This document shows positions 38,227 through 46,727 of a stretch of 64,000 bases of DNA, piece after piece. Location: NCBI RefSeq assembly GCF_024741795.1, contig NZ_CP102950.1, positions 1,178,001 through 1,242,000 on the forward strand, given 5' to 3'. Below the pieces are notes generated by a model. The model saw only the letters and a program-made list of their open reading frames with translations. It made no database searches and was not told where the DNA came from. How positions within the stretch are numbered: the first letter of the stretch is position 1; every line of letters begins with the position of its first letter. This stretch comes from Arthrobacter sp. CJ23. Its GTDB lineage: Bacteria; Actinomycetota; Actinomycetes; Actinomycetales; Micrococcaceae. The position numbers were made by a program, and so were the translations under genes.

Positions 38227-39448
38227 TGCCGTGCCCGGCGCCGGCCGGCTCCTGGTAGTCCGGGCATTCGTAGGCGCTGCTCCCGTACACGCGGGGGAGC
38301 CGGGGGGCGATCCGGTTGATGATCTCGTCCCCGTGGCTGCCGATGGCGGCGCCCCAGTCGTCGGCGCTCGCGGCCCCGTGGGCGGGATCGCCGAACAGCA
38401 CGGCGGTATCGCCCACGGCGATGCCCGGGGCGTCGGGCCCCAGGTCCACCATGAACTGGTCCATGCACACTTTCCCGATGACCGGGACGGTCCGGCCGCC
38501 GATCTGCACCAGGCTGCGTCCGCTGATGCCCTTGGGAATGCCGTCCGCATAGCCCAGCGGGATGAGTCCCAGGTACCGGGGCTCGTACGTGATGGCCTGG
38601 TGCTCGTAGCTGACGCCCGTCCCGGCGGGGACCTTCTTCACCATGACCAGCGGTGCCGTGACGCTCAGCGCCGGGCGGAGGCCGAAGTCCGCCGGATTGA
38701 GATGGTCGGCCGGTGCGAGGCCGTAGATGGCCAGGCCGGCGCGGACCATGTCGAAGTGGAATTCAGGCCGGTCAAGGATGTTGGCCGAGCTGGAGACGTG
38801 GCGCAGTTCGGGGTCCAGCCCGGAGGCCCGGGCCCCGGCCACAGCGTCTTCGAACTCCGCAACTGCCGCAGCATTGCCAGGGTGCGCGGGCACATCGGCC
38901 CATGCCAAGTGCGTCCAAATGCCGCGGACTCTCAGGGTCCCGTCGAGTTCCGCCTGCCGTGCTTGCGCTACGAGCTCGGCCCAGTCCTCCTTGCGCGCGC
39001 CGCCACGGCTCAGCCCGCTGTCGAGTTCCAAATGCACGACGGCGGGCCGGCCCAGCTGCCGGGCGATGCCTGCGAGCACCTCGAGTTGGCCGATGCTTCC
39101 CAGGGAGACATCGACGTCGTATTCGAGGGCTTCGCGGATGGTCGCACTTGTCTGGGATGCCAGATACAGCCAAGAAAGAATCGGCGCTGTGATGCCGGCC
39201 TTCCTCAGCGCGATGGCCTCTGTGAGCTGAGCGGTGCCCAGCCAGTCGGCCCCGGAATTGACTGCAGTCCGGGCTACTTCCACCAGCCCGTGGCCATAGG
39301 CGTTGCCCTTGACGACGGCCATGAAGAACGGTGCTTCGGTGCGCTTTTTCAGGGCTTTGATGTTGTCTGAAATCGCGGACAAGTCGACCTTGACCTGACC
39401 GGAAAGGGCCGTTGAAGCGGCCTCATGAATGGGTGCATTACGTCTCAT
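38216..39448 (-). CDS. alr: Alanine racemase-family PLP enzyme
   Basis: A 410-residue PLP-dependent racemase with the PLP lysine K47 (AVVKGNAYGHG), a catalytic Tyr in TGVSYEHQ and the cofactor-binding segments HLELDSGLSRGG and SSANILDRPEFHFDMVRAGLAIYG. Fold-type III and length are typical of Alr, which makes D-alanine for peptidoglycan. However it is embedded in a DavAB-like lysine cluster and co-transcribed with its regulator, so a broad-specificity or lysine racemase (feeding D-lysine into the pathway) is possible. The sequence alone does not tell which. It is divergent from the permease; a TATAGT box is 8 bases before the ATG. Confidence 0.87.
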   Translation of the reverse strand: MRRNAPIHEAASTALSGQVKVDLSAISDNIKALKKRTEAPFFMAVVKGNAYGHGLVEVARTAVNSGADWLGTAQLTEAIALRKAGITAPILSWLYLASQTSATIREALEYDVDVSLGSIGQLEVLAGIARQLGRPAVVHLELDSGLSRGGARKEDWAELVAQARQAELDGTLRVRGIWTHLAWADVPAHPGNAAAVAEFEDAVAGARASGLDPELRHVSSSANILDRPEFHFDMVRAGLAIYGLAPADHLNPADFGLRPALSVTAPLVMVKKVPAGTGVSYEHQAITYEPRYLGLIPLGYADGIPKGISGRSLVQIGGRTVPVIGKVCMDQFMVDLGPDAPGIAVGDTAVLFGDPAHGAASADDWGAAIGSHGDEIINRIAPRLPRVYGSSAYECPDYQEPAGAGHGNVA

Positions 39449-39456
39449 GGTTGACC

Positions 39457-39462
39457 ACTATA
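39457..39462 (-). promoter_or_regulatory. -10 box upstream of the racemase gene
   Basis: TATAGT on the minus strand, 8 bases before the ATG at 39448. This suggests a very short or absent leader. The -35 is unclear. Confidence 0.4.
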
Positions 39463-39545
39463 GGTCATTTTGCACCAGCATGAGAGTTGGCTCACATGCC
39501 AGTCTTGTGGAGGGAAACCGAAACTACTCTGAAGGGACGTCAACG

Positions 39546-41072
39546 GTGACTGTGCCTGTCAACACCAAAGACTCAACCGCGGCCGGCGTTGCCAGGCCGG
39601 GCCTGGGCGCTCAGCTTTTGCGCCGCAAGCCGATTGGCCAGATGGTCAGCGAAGCCGGAAGCAGCGAGGGCGGCACGCCGCTGGTGCGCAGCTTCGGCGT
39701 CCTGCAGCTGACCATGATCAGCGTCGGGGCCACGCTCGGTACCGGCATCCTGGTCATCCTGGGCGAATCCGTGCCACTGGCCGGTCCGGCGATCTGGATC
39801 TCCTTCGTCATCGCCGGCCTGGCTGCGCTCCTCTCGGCAGTGTCCTACGCCGAAATGGCCGGACTGGTGCCCGTGGCGGGTTCCAGCTATTCGTACTCCT
39901 ACGCCACCATGGGCGAGGGAATGGCCTGGATCTGTGGCTGGTGCCTCGTCCTGGAATACGCCGTGTCCGTCGCCGCGGTTGCCGTGGGCGCCGGGCAGTA
40001 CGTCAACGAAACACTGGCCGCCTTTGGGCAGTTCCTGCCGGATGCGATGAGCCAGCCGCCGGGAGACGGTGGCGTGGTGAACGTGCCCGCCATGGTCATC
40101 GTGGTACTTGCCATGATTCTGCTAGTCCGGGGCGCACGTGAAAGTGCGTGGATCAACACCGCCATCGTCATCCTTAAAGTCGGCATCCTGGTCTTCTTCT
40201 GCGCAGTGGCCTTCACCGCCTTCAACACGGGCAACTTCGAGCCGCTCCTGCCGATGGGCGCTGCGGGTGTGTCCGCCGCAGCGTCAAGCGTCTTCTTCTC
40301 CTACATCGGCTTCGATGCCGCCTCCACTGCCGGCGAGGAAGCCCGGAACCCCAAGCGTGATCTGCCCCGCGCCATCATGCTCTCCATGGTGATCGTCACG
40401 AGCATCTACGTGCTGGTTGCGGTCGCCGCCATCGGGGCCCGCCCCTGGGGTTGGTTCGACGGTACTGAAGCTGCCCTGGTGCAGATACTTCACGAGATCA
40501 CCGGGCAGCCCTGGATGGCGCTGGTCTTCTCTGCCGGCGCCGTACTCGCCATTGCCAGCATCGTGCTCACCGTTCTCTACGGCCAGACGCGAATCCTGCT
40601 CTCGATGTCCCGCGACGGCATGGTGCCCAAGGTGTTCGGTCGTGTCTCCCGCCGCACCGGCACCCCGGTTGCCGGGACGCTCATTGTGGGTACCGCCGTC
40701 GCACTCACCGCTGGCTTGGTCCCGCTGGGTGCATTGGCAGACGCCACCAGCATCGGCACGCTGTTCGCTTTCGCGCTCGTCAACGTCGCCGTTATCTATC
40801 TCCGGCGCAACCGCCCCGATCTTGAGCGGAGCTTCCGGGTCCCGCTGTACCCGATCACGCCGGTGCTGGGCACCCTGATGTGTGCCTATCTGATGCTCAA
40901 CCTCGGCGCCGACACCTGGATTACCTTCGGCGTCTGGATGCTGGTGGGCGCCGCCTTCTACTTCGGCTATGGACGCCGGAACTCCAAGGTAGCCGCGCTC
41001 AGTGAGCAGGACTACCGTGAACTGACCACCAGGGCCGTGAGCCCGGAACCTGTGAAAGCAGCAAACTCATGA
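39546..41072 (+). CDS. APC-family amino acid permease
   Basis: A 508-residue, 12-segment amino acid-polyamine-organocation transporter. The signature of the first segments is GVLQLTMISVGATLGTGILV, then AGLAALLSAVSYAEMAGLVPVAGSSYSY (residues about 60-130). The central FFSYIGFDAASTAGEEARNPKRDLP is typical of cationic-amino-acid (CAT-like) permeases. A lysine cargo fits the operon context but is not proven by sequence. The start is GTG (VTVPVNTKD), with AAGGGA about 8 bases upstream. It overlaps the downstream oxidase by 4 bases (ATGA), so the two are co-translated. Confidence 0.9.
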   Translation: MTVPVNTKDSTAAGVARPGLGAQLLRRKPIGQMVSEAGSSEGGTPLVRSFGVLQLTMISVGATLGTGILVILGESVPLAGPAIWISFVIAGLAALLSAVSYAEMAGLVPVAGSSYSYSYATMGEGMAWICGWCLVLEYAVSVAAVAVGAGQYVNETLAAFGQFLPDAMSQPPGDGGVVNVPAMVIVVLAMILLVRGARESAWINTAIVILKVGILVFFCAVAFTAFNTGNFEPLLPMGAAGVSAAASSVFFSYIGFDAASTAGEEARNPKRDLPRAIMLSMVIVTSIYVLVAVAAIGARPWGWFDGTEAALVQILHEITGQPWMALVFSAGAVLAIASIVLTVLYGQTRILLSMSRDGMVPKVFGRVSRRTGTPVAGTLIVGTAVALTAGLVPLGALADATSIGTLFAFALVNVAVIYLRRNRPDLERSFRVPLYPITPVLGTLMCAYLMLNLGADTWITFGVWMLVGAAFYFGYGRRNSKVAALSEQDYRELTTRAVSPEPVKAANS

Positions 41073-42799
41073 CCATCGCCACCGAGTTGACCACCGAGTT
41101 GACCACCGAACTCGCCCCCGGGACTGCCGAAGCTGTCGCGGCCCCGTCCGCGGATGCCCCCATCACCATGCTGAACCCGGACTTCCCGTTCAGCTACGAC
41201 CACTACCTGGCACACCCGGACGGCCTCGGCGCTGTGCCCCCGGAGCTGTACGGCACGGAGGTGGCCGTGATCGGCGCCGGGCTGTCCGGGCTGGTCACCG
41301 CCTACGAGCTCATGAAGCTCGGGCTCAAGCCCGTGGTCTTCGAGGCGGACCAGATCGGCGGCCGCCTGCGGACGGCCAGCTTCCCCTCCGCGCCCGGCGT
41401 GGTGGCAGACCTGGGCGGCATGCGCTTCCCGGTCTCCGGCAAGGCGTTCTACCACTATGTGGATCTCCTGGGCCTGGACACGCAGGACTTCCCGAACCCG
41501 CTGGCCCCGGCCACCTCCAGCACCGTCATCGAGCTCGCCGGCAAGAAACACTACGCGGCCACGGCTGACGAGCTCCCGGAGTTCTTCCACGAGGTCGCCG
41601 CCGCCTGGAAGGCCGCCGTCAACGACGGCGCCGCCTTCAGCGAAATGCAGGAGGCCATCAAGGCCCGCGACACCAAGCGGATCAAGGAACTGTGGAACGC
41701 CCTGCTCCCGCAGTTGGACGAGCAGACGTTCTACGGCTTCATCGCCGCCAGCGAGTCCTTCAAGGAAGCCGGCTTCGCCCACCGCGAGGCCTTCGGGCAG
41801 GTCGGCTTCGGCACCGGCGGCTGGGACACCGACTTCCCCAACTCCATCCTGGAAATCCTGCGGGTGGTCTACACGGACGCCGACGACCAGCACCGTCTCA
41901 TCACCGGGGGAGCGCAGCGGCTGCCGGAAGCGCTCTGGCACCACGCGCCGTCGGGCATGGCCCACTGGCCCGAGGGCACTTCCCTGGCCTCCCTGCACTC
42001 CGGTTCCCCGCGCGGCGCCGTGGACAACATCAGCCGTGCGGACAACGGCGAGCTCCTGGTGCGCGAGCGCTGGGGCCGCGAAACCGCCTACCCCGCCGTG
42101 GTGACCACGTGCCAGTCCTGGCTGCTGTCTACGCGCATCCACACCGAGGAGTCGCTGTTCCCCTCGGAGCTGTGGACCGCCATCGAGCGCAGCCACTACA
42201 TGCAGTCGTCCAAGACGTTCGTGATGGTGGACCGGCCGTTCTGGAAGGACATCGACCCCAAGACGGGCCGCGAAACGCTGTCCATGACACTCACGGACCG
42301 GCTCAACCGGGCGACGTACCTGCTCGACGACGGCCCGGACAAGCCCGCCGTGATCCTGCTGTCCTACACGTGGAACGACGATGCCCTGAAGTGGCTCTCG
42401 CTCAGCGCCGAGGAGCGCGTCAAGCTCATGCTGCACTCCCTGGAACAGATCTACCCCGGTGTGGACATCGCCAGCCACATCGTGGGCCAGCCGATCACGG
42501 TGTCCTGGGAGGCCGACCCCAACTTCATGGGCGCGTTCAAGGCCAACCTGCCGGGGCACTACCGCTACCAGCAGCGCCTGTTCACGCACTTCAAGCAGGA
42601 CAAGCTGCCGGAGAGCCAGCGCGGCATCTTCCTGGCCGGGGACGACGTCTCGTTCACCGCAGGCTGGGCCGAAGGTGCCGTCACCACGGGCCTGAACGCC
42701 GTCTGGGGCGTGGTGAACCACCTCGGTGGAGCCTCGCACACCGGCAACCCGGGTCCCGGCGAGCTGCTGGACGAACTGGGCCCCATCAGCCTGGACTGA
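41069..42799 (+). CDS. Flavin amine oxidase resembling DavB (lysine 2-monooxygenase)
   Basis: A 576-residue flavin monoamine oxidase-family enzyme. The FAD motif is AVIGAGLSGLVTAYELMKLG (residues about 70-88), followed by GGRLR and LGGMRFPVSGKAFYHYVD. Segments YMQSSKTFVMVDRPFWKD, SMTLTDRLNR and TVSWEADP, and the C-terminal FAD-binding FLAGDDVSFTAGWAEGAV, match my memory of Pseudomonas DavB closely and tryptophan 2-monooxygenase more distantly. DavB converts L-lysine, O2 to 5-aminovaleramide, CO2 and H2O. The substrate here is therefore inferred as lysine. The first ~30 residues contain a tandem repeat (TELTTELTTEL) from a 12-base DNA repeat. Co-translated with the permease; ends at a 57-base palindrome. 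Confidence 0.85.
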   Translation: MTIATELTTELTTELAPGTAEAVAAPSADAPITMLNPDFPFSYDHYLAHPDGLGAVPPELYGTEVAVIGAGLSGLVTAYELMKLGLKPVVFEADQIGGRLRTASFPSAPGVVADLGGMRFPVSGKAFYHYVDLLGLDTQDFPNPLAPATSSTVIELAGKKHYAATADELPEFFHEVAAAWKAAVNDGAAFSEMQEAIKARDTKRIKELWNALLPQLDEQTFYGFIAASESFKEAGFAHREAFGQVGFGTGGWDTDFPNSILEILRVVYTDADDQHRLITGGAQRLPEALWHHAPSGMAHWPEGTSLASLHSGSPRGAVDNISRADNGELLVRERWGRETAYPAVVTTCQSWLLSTRIHTEESLFPSELWTAIERSHYMQSSKTFVMVDRPFWKDIDPKTGRETLSMTLTDRLNRATYLLDDGPDKPAVILLSYTWNDDALKWLSLSAEERVKLMLHSLEQIYPGVDIASHIVGQPITVSWEADPNFMGAFKANLPGHYRYQQRLFTHFKQDKLPESQRGIFLAGDDVSFTAGWAEGAVTTGLNAVWGVVNHLGGASHTGNPGPGELLDELGPISLD

Positions 42800-42813
42800 C
42801 CCGGCACAAAAGT

Positions 42814-42870
42814 TGCGGGGCCCGCTCTGCTTTCCTGGAGGACCTCCAGGAAAGCAGAGCGGGCCCCGCA
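42814..42870. terminator. Perfect 57-base palindrome between convergent genes
   Basis: Two 28-base arms (TGCGGGGCCCGCTCTGCTTT continuing CCTGGAGG, 42814-42841, and its complement, 42843-42870) around a single base. It is the likely bidirectional terminator for the davB-like gene and the carbonic anhydrase gene. Confidence 0.85.
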
Positions 42871-42879
42871 TTGCGGGTT

Positions 42880-43407
42880 CTAGGCCAATTCTGCGTGCAT
42901 CTCCCGGTGCGCCGCGGCGAGTTCCCGGTAGTGGGCCGCGTTGTGCTTGACGCCCTCGAACTCTTCGTCGCTCAGCTCGCGGCGGACCTTGGCCGGGACG
43001 CCGGCTACCAGGGAACGCGGCGGGATGATGGTCCCTTCGAGGACCACGGCACCGGCAGCGATGAGCGAGCCGGTCCCGATCACGGCGCCGTTAAGGATGG
43101 TGGCGCTCATGCCGATGAGGCAGTCGTCCTCCACCGTGCAGCCGTGCACCACCGCAGAGTGCCCCACGCTGACACGCTCGCCCACCGTGCAGGGGAAGCC
43201 GGGATCGGCGTGCAGGACCACGTTGTCCTGCAGGTTCGAACCGGCGCCCACGCTGATGGCAGCGGTGTCCGCGCGCACGGAGACGCCGTAGAAGGCACTG
43301 GAGTTTTCGCCCAGGCTGGCCTTGCCGATGATCGACGCGGTGGGTGCCACGAAGGCGGAGTCATGGATGGCCGGGGTATCCCCGGCGAAAGTGTAAGAGG
43401 GAGCCAT
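42880..43407 (-). CDS. Gamma-type carbonic anhydrase / left-handed beta-helix protein
   Basis: A 175-residue hexapeptide-repeat protein of the gamma-CA/YrdA/PaaY group. The LbH domain covers about 15-150. The three zinc-binding His are in VVLHADPG, VGHSAVVHGC and nearby. The family usually forms trimers; members act as carbonic anhydrases or have other thioesterase-like roles. Start is ATG at 43407. It is transcribed alone, convergent with the davB-like gene across the palindrome. A family-A palindrome begins 16 bases upstream of its start. Confidence 0.9.
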   Translation of the reverse strand: MAPSYTFAGDTPAIHDSAFVAPTASIIGKASLGENSSAFYGVSVRADTAAISVGAGSNLQDNVVLHADPGFPCTVGERVSVGHSAVVHGCTVEDDCLIGMSATILNGAVIGTGSLIAAGAVVLEGTIIPPRSLVAGVPAKVRRELSDEEFEGVKHNAAHYRELAAAHREMHAELA

Positions 43408-43422
43408 GACCCCAGCTTATTT

Positions 43423-43498
43423 CCCAACTAGGGGACAGCACACGTCGCTACAAGCACTCATAGCGACTCATAGCGACATGTGCTGTCCCTTAGTTGGG
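43423..43498. repeat. Palindromic repeat family A, copy 3
   Basis: 28-base arms (43423-43450 and 43471-43498), beginning CCCAACTAGGGGACAGCACA and ending CATGTGCTGTCCC plus TTAGTTGGG, with two mismatches. The centre includes a 10-base tandem repeat ACTCATAGCG (43456-43475). It abuts the stop codon of the methyltransferase gene. Confidence 0.88.
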
Positions 43499-44158
43499 TC
43501 AGGGCGTGCGCAGCACCAGGAACTGGTAGTGCTGCACCCATTGCCCCGCGCCTGGGCCGGATTCGTCGCCCGTTCCTTCGGGCCAGGTCCGGAAGTGTTC
43601 CACGGTGCCGTGCTCGCCGAAGATCCCCTGCACGGTCTCGTCGCTGCGGCGGCTGAAGAACCGCCGGGGTTCCTCCAGGTCCTCCGGGTTGAGGACCTCT
43701 TCATCGTCACCTGACCAGAGCCCGACGGCGATCGGCGCGCCGGGTGCGCTGACCCGCACGAGTTCGCCGGCGACGTCGTGGATTCTGCTGTTGGGGACGT
43801 GCAAAAGGGTGCTCATCGTCCACACGGCAGGGAAGGCGCCGTCCGGGAACGGGAGGCTGCGCCCGCTGGCGACTGTGGCGTCGAGTCCGTTGCCGCGGGC
43901 CAGGTGGATGCTTTCCTCGGACAGGTCCACGCCGGTGTAGTGCAGTCCTGCCCGGACGAACTCCAAACCTTCGACGCCGGTACCGCAACCCAGTTCGAAC
44001 ACCGCGTGCCGGTGCTCGTCCTTGAGCAGGCGGATGAACCACTCGCGGCATTCGACCCGGTGCGGAGTCAGGGAACGCGTGTTCCGGACCGGAGCCTGGC
44101 GGTCGTAGAACGCGGCGAGGTCTGCCTCGTGCTCGGCTGGTTCAGGGATGCCCTGCAT
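43499..44158 (-). CDS. Class I SAM-dependent methyltransferase
   Basis: A 219-residue protein with the Rossmann-like SAM fold: motif I FELGCGTGVEGLEF, an acidic loop after strand 2 (YTGVDLSEE), and a central segment FPDGAFPAVWTMSTLLHV. The acceptor is unknown. It stands alone between two palindromic repeats (family A after its stop, family B before its start). Confidence 0.85.
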   Translation of the reverse strand: MQGIPEPAEHEADLAAFYDRQAPVRNTRSLTPHRVECREWFIRLLKDEHRHAVFELGCGTGVEGLEFVRAGLHYTGVDLSEESIHLARGNGLDATVASGRSLPFPDGAFPAVWTMSTLLHVPNSRIHDVAGELVRVSAPGAPIAVGLWSGDDEEVLNPEDLEEPRRFFSRRSDETVQGIFGEHGTVEHFRTWPEGTGDESGPGAGQWVQHYQFLVLRTP

Positions 44159-44177
44159 GGGTCCAGCCTAGAACGCC

Positions 44178-44239
44178 CAACTGGCTGGCAGTAGTGGTTG
44201 TTCTGGGGGCTCAGAACAACCACTACTGCGAGTTACTTG
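44178..44239. repeat. Palindromic repeat family B, copy 2
   Basis: Core arms GCAGTAGTGGTTGTTCTG (44188-44205) and its perfect complement (44212-44229), with imperfect outer arms CAACTGGCT / AGTTACTTG. It lies between purU's stop and the methyltransferase gene, 13 bases after the purU stop. Confidence 0.85.
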
Positions 44240-44252
44240 GGCGGGGATCCCG

Positions 44253-45113
44253 TCAGTTGAACACCACGGTCCGGGTGCCGTCGAGGAGCACACGGTGTTC
44301 GGCGTGCCACTGCACGGCCTGGGCCAGGGTACGGCCTTCGACGTTGCGGCCCATCTGGACAAACTGGGCAGCCGTGCGGGCGTGGTCCACGCGGATGACT
44401 TCCTGCTCGATGATCGGACCTTCGTCGAGGTCGGCCGTCACATAGTGGGCAGTGGCGCCGATGATTTTCACGCCGCGCGCGTGCGCCTGGTGGTACGGCT
44501 TGGCGCCCTTGAAGGATGGCAGGAACGAGTGATGGATGTTGATGGCCTTGCCGTTCAACTCCGTGCACAGATCGTTGGAGAGCACCTGCATGTACCGGGC
44601 GAGGACGGTCAGCTCGACGTCGTGCTCGGCGATCAGCTTCAGGAGCCGGGCTTCGGCCTGCGGCTTGGTTTCAGGCGTCACGGGAATGTGGTGGAACGGG
44701 ATGCCGTAGAAGTCGGCCAGTTCCTCAAGATCCCTGTGGTTGGAGACGATGGCCGGGACCTCGATCGGCAGGGTGCCGGCCCGCTGCTGGAACAGGAGGT
44801 CGTTGAGGCAGTGCGCGTCCTTGGAACACAGGATGATGGTGCGGACCTTCCGGCCCACGGGGTTGATCTGCCAGGTCATGCCGAAGGCTTCGGCCACGGG
44901 GGCCAGTGCCACGCCGAGCTCGGCCTGCGTGGACGACGTGGTCGCCTCCACGCGCATGAAGAAGTTGCCGGTGCTGGGGCTGCCGTACTGCTGCGAGTCT
45001 GCGATGTTGCATCCGGCCTCCAGCAGGGCTCCGGCCACCGCATGGACGATTCCGGGACGGTCCGGGCAGGACAGTGTTACGACAAAAGCGGCAGGCAGGG
45101 TGGATTCAGTCAC
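44253..45113 (-). CDS. purU: Formyltetrahydrofolate deformylase
   Basis: Hydrolyses 10-formyl-THF to formate and THF, balancing the one-carbon pool. The 286-residue protein has an N-terminal ACT domain (about 8-80: LSCPDRPGIVHAVAGALLEAG) and a C-terminal formyltransferase-like domain. The catalytic stretch is INIHHSFLPSFKGAKPYHQA (His), with Asp in DLDEGPIIEQEV. It is divergent from glyA, and the intervening ~225 bases contain a ZTP riboswitch that faces glyA. PurU, GlyA and FolD act on the same folate pool. Confidence 0.94.
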   Translation of the reverse strand: MTESTLPAAFVVTLSCPDRPGIVHAVAGALLEAGCNIADSQQYGSPSTGNFFMRVEATTSSTQAELGVALAPVAEAFGMTWQINPVGRKVRTIILCSKDAHCLNDLLFQQRAGTLPIEVPAIVSNHRDLEELADFYGIPFHHIPVTPETKPQAEARLLKLIAEHDVELTVLARYMQVLSNDLCTELNGKAINIHHSFLPSFKGAKPYHQAHARGVKIIGATAHYVTADLDEGPIIEQEVIRVDHARTAAQFVQMGRNVEGRTLAQAVQWHAEHRVLLDGTRTVVFN

Positions 45114-45152
45114 ACAGTCAAGCCTACCCGGGCTCCCTTGTTGTACTGTTTA

Positions 45153-45228
45153 AGGCGTCGCAACTGGCGTTGGGTGGTGTACCACCAGGGAGCGGCAATC
45201 ATGAAGACCACGGATCGTACGCCTGGGC
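45153..45228 (+). promoter_or_regulatory. ZTP (pfl-motif) riboswitch upstream of glyA
   Basis: The leader matches the pfl/ZTP consensus as I know it: GGCGTCGCAACTGGCG (45154-45169), a hairpin GGTGGTGTACCACC (45173-45186) continuing into CAGGGAGCGGCA, and the 3' element CGTACGCCTGGGC (45216-45228). ZTP riboswitches sense ZMP/ZTP, which accumulates when 10-formyl-THF is short, and turn on folate and purine genes. glyA and folD are classic targets. After the aptamer, CGAGGG (45229-45234) can pair with CCCTCG (45255-45260), which is exclusive with CCCTC/GAGGG (45255-45271), a plausible expression platform. Confidence 0.85.
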
Positions 45229-45338
45229 CGAGGGTCACGTTTTACCGGTGCCATCCCTCGTAATGAGAGGGACGCGGCAACAGCCCTGCCGGTAGCCTGA
45301 CCTGTAGCAGTACCCCGTTGCCTAGCCAGGAGTTCTTC

Positions 45339-46631
45339 GTGACTACTACCACCTCCGCGACCATCAGCAACCAGTCGCTTGCCGAGCTTGACCCCGAGAT
45401 CGCCGCGGTCCTTGACCAGGAACTTGGCCGCCAGCGCGGCACCCTGGAAATGATCGCCTCCGAAAACTTTGCCCCCCGCGCCGTCATGGAAGCCCAGGGC
45501 TCCGTGCTGACCAACAAGTATGCCGAGGGCTACCCGGGCCGCCGCTACTACGGCGGCTGTGAATACGTCGACGTCGCCGAGCAGCTCGCCATCGACCGCG
45601 TCAAGGCCCTCTTCGGCGCCGAGTACGCCAACGTCCAGCCGCACTCCGGTGCCCAGGCCAACGCCGCGGCACTGTCCGCCATGATCACCCCCGGTGACAA
45701 GATCCTGGGCCTGTCCCTGGCCCACGGCGGACACCTGACCCACGGCATGAAGCTGAACTTCTCCGGCAAGCTCTACAACGTAGCCGCCTACCAGGTTGAA
45801 GAAGACAACTTCCGCATCGACATGGACAAGCTGCGCGAGCAGGCCATCGCCGAGAAGCCGCAGGTCATCATCGCCGGCTGGTCCGCCTACCCGCGCCACC
45901 TCGACTTCGCAGCCTTCCGCTCCATCGCCGACGAGGTGGGCGCCCTGCTCTGGACGGACATGGCACACTTCGCCGGCCTGGTCGCAGCAGGCCTGCACCC
46001 GAGCCCGGTCCCGTACTCCGACGTCGTGACCTCCACCGTGCACAAGACCCTCTCCGGCCCCCGCTCCGGTGTGATCCTGGCCAAGCAGGAGTGGGCCAAG
46101 AAGCTCAACTCAAGCGTCTTCCCGGGCCAGCAGGGCGGCCCGCTCATGCACGTCATCGCCGCCAAGGCCGTGGCCTTCAAGATCGCTGCCGGCGAGGAAT
46201 TCAAGGAGCGCCAGGAGCGCGTCCTCGAAGGCGCCAAGATCATCGCCGACCGCCTGAACCAGTCCGACGTCGCCGACGCCGGCGTCTCGGTCCTCACCGG
46301 CGGCACGGACGTCCACCTGGTCCTCGTGGACCTGCGCAACTCGCAGCTGGACGGCCAGCAGGCCGAAGACCTCCTGCACTCGGTGGGCATCACCGTCAAC
46401 CGCAACGCCGTGCCGTTCGACCCGCGCCCGCCGATGGTCACCTCCGGCCTCCGGATCGGCACCCCGGCCCTGGCCACGCGTGGCTTCGGCGCCGCAGAGT
46501 TCACCGAGGTCGCGGAAATCATCGCCACCGCGCTGAAGTCCGGCTCCGCCACCGACGTCGAGTCCCTCCAGACCCGCGTCGACAAGCTGGCCGCCGACTT
46601 CCCGCTGTACCCGCAGCACGAGCAGTGGTAA
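45339..46631 (+). CDS. glyA: Serine hydroxymethyltransferase
   Basis: Converts serine and THF to glycine and 5,10-methylene-THF. The 430-residue PLP enzyme carries the PLP lysine in [14 protein letters not shown] and the segments [32 protein letters not shown] and [14 protein letters not shown]. The start is GTG at 45339, with AGGAG 6-7 bases upstream. It lies downstream of a ZTP riboswitch and is followed by folD in the same direction, so the pair is probably one transcript. Confidence 0.97.
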   Translation: MTTTTSATISNQSLAELDPEIAAVLDQELGRQRGTLEMIASENFAPRAVMEAQGSVLTNKYAEGYPGRRYYGGCEYVDVAEQLAIDRVKALFGAEYANVQPHSGAQANAAALSAMITPGDKILGLSLAHGGHLTHGMKLNFSGKLYNVAAYQVEEDNFRIDMDKLREQAIAEKPQVIIAGWSAYPRHLDFAAFRSIADEVGALLWTDMAHFAGLVAAGLHPSPVPYSDVVTSTVHKTLSGPRSGVILAKQEWAKKLNSSVFPGQQGGPLMHVIAAKAVAFKIAAGEEFKERQERVLEGAKIIADRLNQSDVADAGVSVLTGGTDVHLVLVDLRNSQLDGQQAEDLLHSVGITVNRNAVPFDPRPPMVTSGLRIGTPALATRGFGAAEFTEVAEIIATALKSGSATDVESLQTRVDKLAADFPLYPQHEQW

Positions 46632-46689
46632 CCCGCTCCCTCTCGGAGCACTGACACGAACACCCCCGGACACCGATCCGGATCAGCTG

Positions 46690-46727
46690 ACGGGATCCGG
46701 CGCCCCACACCAGGCGGCGGATCCCGT
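46690..46727 (+). promoter_or_regulatory. Inverted repeat between glyA and folD
   Basis: ACGGGATCC (46690-46698) pairs with GGATCCCGT (46719-46727). The loop is 20 bases and there is no U tract. It may set glyA/folD mRNA ratio or attenuate rather than fully terminate. Confidence 0.45.

Noticed and set aside
41012..42871. A 619-codon minus-strand ORF opposite the davB-like gene
   Set aside because: It is antisense to a clear flavoenzyme gene, has repetitive Gly/Val/Arg composition and no family features.
45150..46043. A 297-codon minus-strand ORF across the riboswitch and the start of glyA
   Set aside because: Antisense to glyA and to a structured RNA; no conserved motifs.
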